From Paenisporosarcina antarctica (lineage in GTDB: Bacteria; Bacillota; Bacilli; Bacillales_A; Planococcaceae): a stretch of DNA of 64,000 nt. This document shows, one piece after another, positions 60,261 to 64,000 of this stretch. Under the pieces are notes generated by a model. That model searched no databases, was not told the DNA's origin, and saw nothing but the letters and a program-made list of their open reading frames with translations. The first letter of the stretch is position 1. Every line of letters begins with the position of its first letter. A program made the translations under genes and the position numbers. The stretch is taken from assembly GCF_004367585.1 (NCBI RefSeq), contig NZ_CP038015.1, positions 3,416,001 to 3,480,000 of the forward strand. The letters run 5' to 3'.

Positions 60261-61241
60261 TCATTTTGATACTCTAGTGCTATCTCTTTTAACAAGATTT
60301 GGTTTTATTATGATTTTTTTTTGATCCACGGCTTCACCTTTAATTAATTTCAAAAGAGCCTCTACCAAAGTTCTACCAACCTCTTGGACAGATTGTTCAA
60401 TCGTTGTTAAGGATGGAAAGAGAAATTCTCCAATATAACTATTATCAAACCCAATCACTTGTACTTCTTCTGGTATTCGAACATTTTTTTGTTGGAAATA
60501 GCGGATAACAGTGGCTGCCGCGATATCGTTAAAAACGAAAATCCCATCATATTTTTCAATATCTTCTAACGTTTTTATATTTGCCTCCAGCATCTTCCTT
60601 TGAAAGTCAGTTTCAAATTGAATTAAATCAACTGTGATGTTTTTCTCCCTTGCACTTTCAATAAAACCTCTAGTCCGCTCGGATATCGCATCCGCAAAAA
60701 GCGGACCGGCTACATGCACCAAATTTCTGCATCCGCATTCATATAAGTGATTGAAAGCTAGACTTCCTCCGGTAAAGTTATCTGTTGCTACAGTTATGAT
60801 CTTTTCAGAAATATAACTTTCAAAAGAAACAACTGGAATATCATAGGCTGCATACTCATTTTTACACTGACTTCTTACTGTGATAATTCCCGCAACACGA
60901 TGACCTTGTAAAACATTGATATAGTTGCTTTCTTTCTCAAAATCATCGTTTGTATTACATAGAAAAATTGAAAACCCTTGTTCACTTGCATATTCTTCAA
61001 TGATTAGTGCCAACTCATTAAAGTATGGGTTCGAGATATTAGGAACTAATAGTCCAATAATTTTCGAATTTCTAGTAAAAATAGCTCTAGCTAACTCGTT
61101 CGGTTTATAGTGTGATTTCTCAATAACCCGTTCAATCTTAGCCCTAGATCGCTCACTTACATAACCTGTATTGTTTATGTAACGTGATACAGTCGAAATT
61201 CCAACACCAGCCTCTTTGGCAATTTCCCTCATATTTGCCAT
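60261..61241 (-). CDS. LacI-family regulator of the rbs-like operon
   Basis: A 326-aa regulator. The HTH is MREIAKEAGVGISTVSRYIN (about 4-23), followed by a hinge helix and a ribose-binding-like sensor domain (IIGLLVPNISNPYFNELALI, PEEVQVIGFDNSYIGEFLFP and LTTIEQSVQEVGRTLVEAL). It is the first gene of the rbs unit on the same strand and probably controls itself and rbsACBK-xylB. A cre-like palindrome lies 46 nt upstream. The inducer is probably the transported sugar or its phosphate. Confidence 0.92.
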   Translation of the reverse strand: MANMREIAKEAGVGISTVSRYINNTGYVSERSRAKIERVIEKSHYKPNELARAIFTRNSKIIGLLVPNISNPYFNELALIIEEYASEQGFSIFLCNTNDDFEKESNYINVLQGHRVAGIITVRSQCKNEYAAYDIPVVSFESYISEKIITVATDNFTGGSLAFNHLYECGCRNLVHVAGPLFADAISERTRGFIESAREKNITVDLIQFETDFQRKMLEANIKTLEDIEKYDGIFVFNDIAAATVIRYFQQKNVRIPEEVQVIGFDNSYIGEFLFPSLTTIEQSVQEVGRTLVEALLKLIKGEAVDQKKIIIKPNLVKRDSTRVSK

Positions 61242-61286
61242 ATCGCTTCACATCCTTTTTTCACTGCTTCAAGAAGCCTAACAATC

Positions 61287-61300
61287 AGTAAGCGCTTACA
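61287..61300. promoter_or_regulatory. cre / LacI-type operator upstream of the rbs unit
   Basis: GTAAGCGCTTAC (61288-61299) is a perfect 12-bp palindrome in the CcpA form TGTAAGCGCTTACT, 46 nt before the lacI start. A central CG is shared by cre and many LacI operators, so it may bind CcpA, the adjacent LacI, or both. The rest of 61242-61559 has no gene. Confidence 0.7.
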
Positions 61301-61559
61301 TGATTTATAAAATAAGTGCTAGATTTACTTTATGTATTTCACTAGCCTTTTGCATAATATACCGCTGAAATTTGCTATTGAATAATGTAATTGCCGAAAC
61401 TTTCAGTTTTATGAAACATGTTCCATAAAACTGATTTTAAGAGATTGACAAGAAAATGTCAAGACTAAATATACTAGTTTTTAATAAACAAACTAATTAT
61501 TTGATTAACTACTATTTAGTGATACTAGGAGAATGAAAATAATCCCCTAGTTAGATCAC

Positions 61560-62597
61560 CTACACTTTTTTACATGATTTCCGTATCGTAAGTCTTGTAT
61601 CAACAATTGTTTTTAATCTTACGTTACCTGTATTATTTATTAAGCGAATGACCTGTTCAACTGCCTTTGTAGCCATCATTTCCTTTTCAACGTGGACCGT
61701 TGTTAATTCTGGACTAATAATGACAGATTCTGAAATATTATCAAAACCCACAACGGAAATATCTTCCGGCACCCGTAAGCCTAATTCATTTAGTGATTTG
61801 ATAACACTAATGGCTAAATAATCATTTTCACAGAATAAAGCAGTTGGTAATGCTTTGTTATTTTTGATTCTCTCCTTTATCTGCTTCTGAAATTGTTCCT
61901 GTGCAGACAAAATGGATGGGGACAATACAAATATGTCTTCCTCAGCTAGTTGAAAACCTAGATCATTCTGAGCTTTCTCAAACCCTTTTTTCCTACTCTC
62001 GAAGTTGTGCATCCTAAAGTCTGACTGAACATAACCAATATGCTTATGACCTTGCTTTACCATATAAGAACACGCTTGGTAAGCGCCCATAATATTATTC
62101 ATCACAACAAAATCAACCTCTAGTTCATCTACAAGATTATCGAGTACCACCAAGTTTTTCTGGATTGCCAAAACGGCTTCAATTTGTTTTTTATTTAGGT
62201 TCGTACCCAATAAAATAATCCCATTATGTTCGGATTCCTTTTGAAGCACTCGTATATCTCGTTCAAATTGTGAAATATCAATCGTTGAAAATAATAAGGA
62301 GTAGCCCCTCAAGCGACTTTGTTCTTCAATATAGTGAATGAGCTCCATAAAAAATGGCTGTTTATTATATTGCTCTAACACAAATGTTGAATCAATGATA
62401 GCTAAAAACCGCAGGGAATTATTCATGCGATAAACCTGTTCAGCCTTTACCATGGAGCGGGGAATATATCCTGTCTCTTTTACGATTTTTAATATTTTTT
62501 CTCTTGTTTCCTTGCTTATACCAGCTTTCCCACTTAGTGCAAGCGAGACGGCAGATTTGGATACACTAGCAAGTTTAGCAATATCATCCATTTTCAT
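61560..62597 (-). CDS. second LacI-family regulator
   Basis: A 345-aa regulator. The HTH MDDIAKLASVSKSAVSLALS (about 3-22), with recognition residues SKSAVSLAL, differs from the first regulator (ISTVSRYIN), so it should read another operator. The sensor domain has LRFLAIIDSTFVLEQYNKQP, LPTALFCENDYLAISVIKSL and VPEDISVVGFDNISESV. It stands alone. Palindromes with arms ACTAAA/TTTAGT lie 43 bases upstream of its own start and ahead of the isomerase operon, suggesting that it controls both. Confidence 0.9.
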   Translation of the reverse strand: MKMDDIAKLASVSKSAVSLALSGKAGISKETREKILKIVKETGYIPRSMVKAEQVYRMNNSLRFLAIIDSTFVLEQYNKQPFFMELIHYIEEQSRLRGYSLLFSTIDISQFERDIRVLQKESEHNGIILLGTNLNKKQIEAVLAIQKNLVVLDNLVDELEVDFVVMNNIMGAYQACSYMVKQGHKHIGYVQSDFRMHNFESRKKGFEKAQNDLGFQLAEEDIFVLSPSILSAQEQFQKQIKERIKNNKALPTALFCENDYLAISVIKSLNELGLRVPEDISVVGFDNISESVIISPELTTVHVEKEMMATKAVEQVIRLINNTGNVRLKTIVDTRLTIRKSCKKV

Positions 62598-62639
62598 GTA
62601 ATTATGTCACCTTTCATTATTTCTTAGCAAACTATTATT

Positions 62640-62655
62640 ACTAAATAAATTTAGT
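62640..62655. promoter_or_regulatory. LacI-type operator candidate 3 (autoregulation)
   Basis: ACTAAA-TAAA-TTTAGT: perfect arms and a 4-base spacer, 43 bases upstream of the second lacI start. It has the same arms as the site at 53985. Confidence 0.6.
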
Positions 62656-62723
62656 TTACTATTATTTATTTAAATGGGCAAGTATCCTTATTTACAGGAA
62701 TTTCTTAACGATGGCGGCTTTTT

Positions 62724-62740
62724 ACTAAACTAAATTTGTT
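62724..62740. promoter_or_regulatory. LacI-type operator candidate 4
   Basis: ACTAAACTAAATTTGTT shares the left half of the site at 53985 exactly and has a diverged right half. It lies 84 bases upstream of candidate 3. The remaining 62598-63026 shows no gene. Confidence 0.4.
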
Positions 62741-62932
62741 TATGAATCAACCTTATTTCTACTCTAAACACAAAGTTAAATCGCCACCATATAGTAGCGA
62801 TCATCACAAAGCATCGTGGACCGAATCAGTTTCTAGTCAAAAGACGAAGCACCAGTTAGTTCAGTATCCATCTATAAAATAATAACATACTGTTTAATCC
62901 TGTAATTGTGAATTTCTGACTTTATTAATAAA

Positions 62933-62959
62933 ACAAAAAGACCATCGTTTGATGATCTT
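62933..62959 (-). terminator. terminator of the DUF1801 gene
   Basis: AAGACCATC (62938-62946) pairs with GATGATCTT (62951-62959) at eight of nine positions. On minus the hairpin is followed by TTTTGTTTTATT. It lies 68 bases after the stop. Confidence 0.7.
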
Positions 62960-63026
62960 GTAACTGATAAACTAAAATCAACAATTTTCGCCAGATTGAA
63001 TTGGATTTAGAACAATGGCAATAGCT

Positions 63027-63449
63027 TTATTCGTTAGGATAAAGATTTTGATAAGTTTCTACTGTATGTTTAATTAAATACTTTAAAACATTGGTATCGA
63101 TATCAGCTAATTTATTAACATAAATACAAGCCTTACTCTTCGTGTGTTTACCAAAGTTTTCTAATAATTTTTCTCTTTCCTCACTTTCATAGGCCAAATA
63201 AAGACTAATTTTCGCCTTTCTTGGTGAAAACCCCACTAAAGGTGCATCCCCTTTATGTCCTGATACATACTTATAGTGATAGCTACCAAAGCCTATAATA
63301 CTAGGACCCCACATTTTTGCGTCATAACCAGTTATCTCTTCAAAAATTTCTAATAACTGATATGCATCTGCTTTCTTCTTCTCATTTTCCACATTTTCAA
63401 TAAATTCAATTACACTATTGTCGGTTTCTTTCATCTTCGGTTCATACAT
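63027..63449 (-). CDS. DUF1801-domain protein
   Basis: A 140-aa protein of the YdhG-like DUF1801 family. ADAYQLLEIFEEITGYDAKM and WGPSIIGFGSYHYKYVSGHK are followed by FSPRKAKISLYL and SKACIYVNKLADID, the conserved order of the family. The fold is small alpha/beta, with some relation to metal- or iron-handling frataxin-like proteins. The function is unproven. Monocistronic with its own terminator. Confidence 0.9.
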   Translation of the reverse strand: MYEPKMKETDNSVIEFIENVENEKKKADAYQLLEIFEEITGYDAKMWGPSIIGFGSYHYKYVSGHKGDAPLVGFSPRKAKISLYLAYESEEREKLLENFGKHTKSKACIYVNKLADIDTNVLKYLIKHTVETYQNLYPNE

Positions 63450-63819
63450 ATGCGCTCTCCTATTCTCTGAGTAAATACTTCTTTACATTATTGTCATAAT
63501 TATTACATTCTTGAATACAAGTCCAATTTCCTACAAAAAAGAATAATCTTTAAATAACCAATTACCCTACAAATACTTTTGAGAAGTTCATAAACTTCCC
63601 CCTTATATAAAACATTTTATGCAAAATTTCAGTTTTTTTGATATTTTACTATCTTTTAATGTTGTAGGAATCTAAAAGTCTTTGTTATTGAAAATACATG
63701 CCACTTGTATTCATAATCAATTTTGACAAATAAGTCATATATTTAATTTCTACTGCTATTCAACTAACCTCTTAGAAAATGAAAAGTTTTATTTTATAAA
63801 GACCCGAAAACAAATAGAT
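63450..63819. other. non-coding stretch before the right-end repeat
   Basis: About 370 AT-rich bases upstream of the DUF1801 gene. I see no reading frame with an RBS and no hairpin. Confidence 0.45.
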
Positions 63820-63966
63820 ATATTGTTATCGTAGATGCAACTAACTAATTCATTGAGGTGAAATCCTTTCTATGCTGCTTTATCTAGTCTCATCAAAAGT
63901 TAGAACACTTTATAAGAAAAGAATATAAAAGGCTGCCGATATTGTTTCTTCGGCAGCCTTTTTTGA
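63820..63966. repeat. dispersed repeat with terminator, copy 2
   Basis: It matches 48011-48186, with the internal part after GGTGAAATCCTTT shortened. It ends in AAAAGGCTGCCGA (63927-63939) paired with TCGGCAGCCTTTT (63950-63962) and a T-run, an excellent terminator. No gene end is near. Confidence 0.75.
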
Positions 63967-64000
63967 TACTTTTTTGAATAGATATTTTTATTATAAGCGG

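Noticed and set aside
1-64000. CRISPR array, tRNA or rRNA genes, complete prophage or complete insertion sequence
   Set aside because: No regularly spaced repeats, cloverleaf or rRNA-like sequence was seen. The repeats are hairpins at scattered sites, and the only transposase trace is a fragment.

Overview
The window is about 64 kb of low-GC DNA from a Firmicute, most likely a Bacillaceae member (the Oceanobacillus/Virgibacillus/Bacillus type of gene content). Signs of this are AGGAGG-type ribosome binding sites, CgoX-type haem synthesis, a YwiC-like protein beside a Crp/Fnr regulator, CcdA/ResA-like thiol proteins, YtoQ, CcpA-type cre sites and many GTG/TTG starts. I see no tRNA, rRNA or CRISPR array. 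Assignments are by inspection only.

Region 1 (1-13.4 kb): oxygen limitation, NO and haem. The end of a ba3-type cytochrome oxidase operon (IIa-II-I, subunit I running off the left edge) is followed by ywiC, a Crp/Fnr regulator, coproporphyrinogen oxidase, a RIC/ScdA Fe-S repair protein and a radical SAM/SPASM protein. Next come a metal P1B ATPase with a separate one-domain metallochaperone, a flavodoxin and a second Crp/Fnr regulator with N-terminal cysteines. The two regulators have different recognition helices. Matching operators lie close by: TGTGA-N6-TCACA-like sites in the first half and TTGAT-N4-ATCAA sites in the second.

Region 2 (14-23.6 kb): one minus-strand hexuronate operon. A GntR regulator is followed by a TRAP transporter (dctP-dctQ-dctM), an SDR, glucuronate isomerase, mannonate dehydratase, fructuronate reductase, KDG kinase and KDPG aldolase. 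Together they give uptake of a uronate and its conversion to pyruvate and glyceraldehyde-3-phosphate. A cre site and a palindrome are the likely controls.

Region 3 (24-28.9 kb): an osmC - membrane protein - ccdA - resA-like operon for extracytoplasmic thiol redox or peroxide defence, and an OmpR-type two-component system. The two units have promoters of the same design, so the two-component system probably controls both.

Region 4 (29-48.7 kb): a patchy accessory region. It has single genes (amidase, VOC protein, GNAT, YtoQ, a REC-PAS-GGDEF-EAL protein, a MazG-like/XRE pair, a NarL-type two-component system, an orphan 336-aa protein, MarR-MFS), several micro-ORFs, decayed genes (UPF0158 protein, alpha/beta hydrolase, IS4-type transposase, a second ytoQ end) and several families of dispersed hairpin repeats.

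Region 5 (49-62.7 kb): a sugar catabolic locus in two transcription units. One is lacI-rbsA-rbsC-rbsB-rbsK-xylB-like. The other is a fucose-isomerase-like protein, a transketolase split into two genes, and a glycerol-kinase-like FGGY kinase with an altered substrate pocket. A second LacI regulator lies upstream, and similar ACTAAA-N4-TTTAGT palindromes precede it and the isomerase unit. The gene set resembles the apulose-4-phosphate transketolase route for branched pentoses; the true substrate is unknown. The window ends with a DUF1801 protein and another dispersed repeat.
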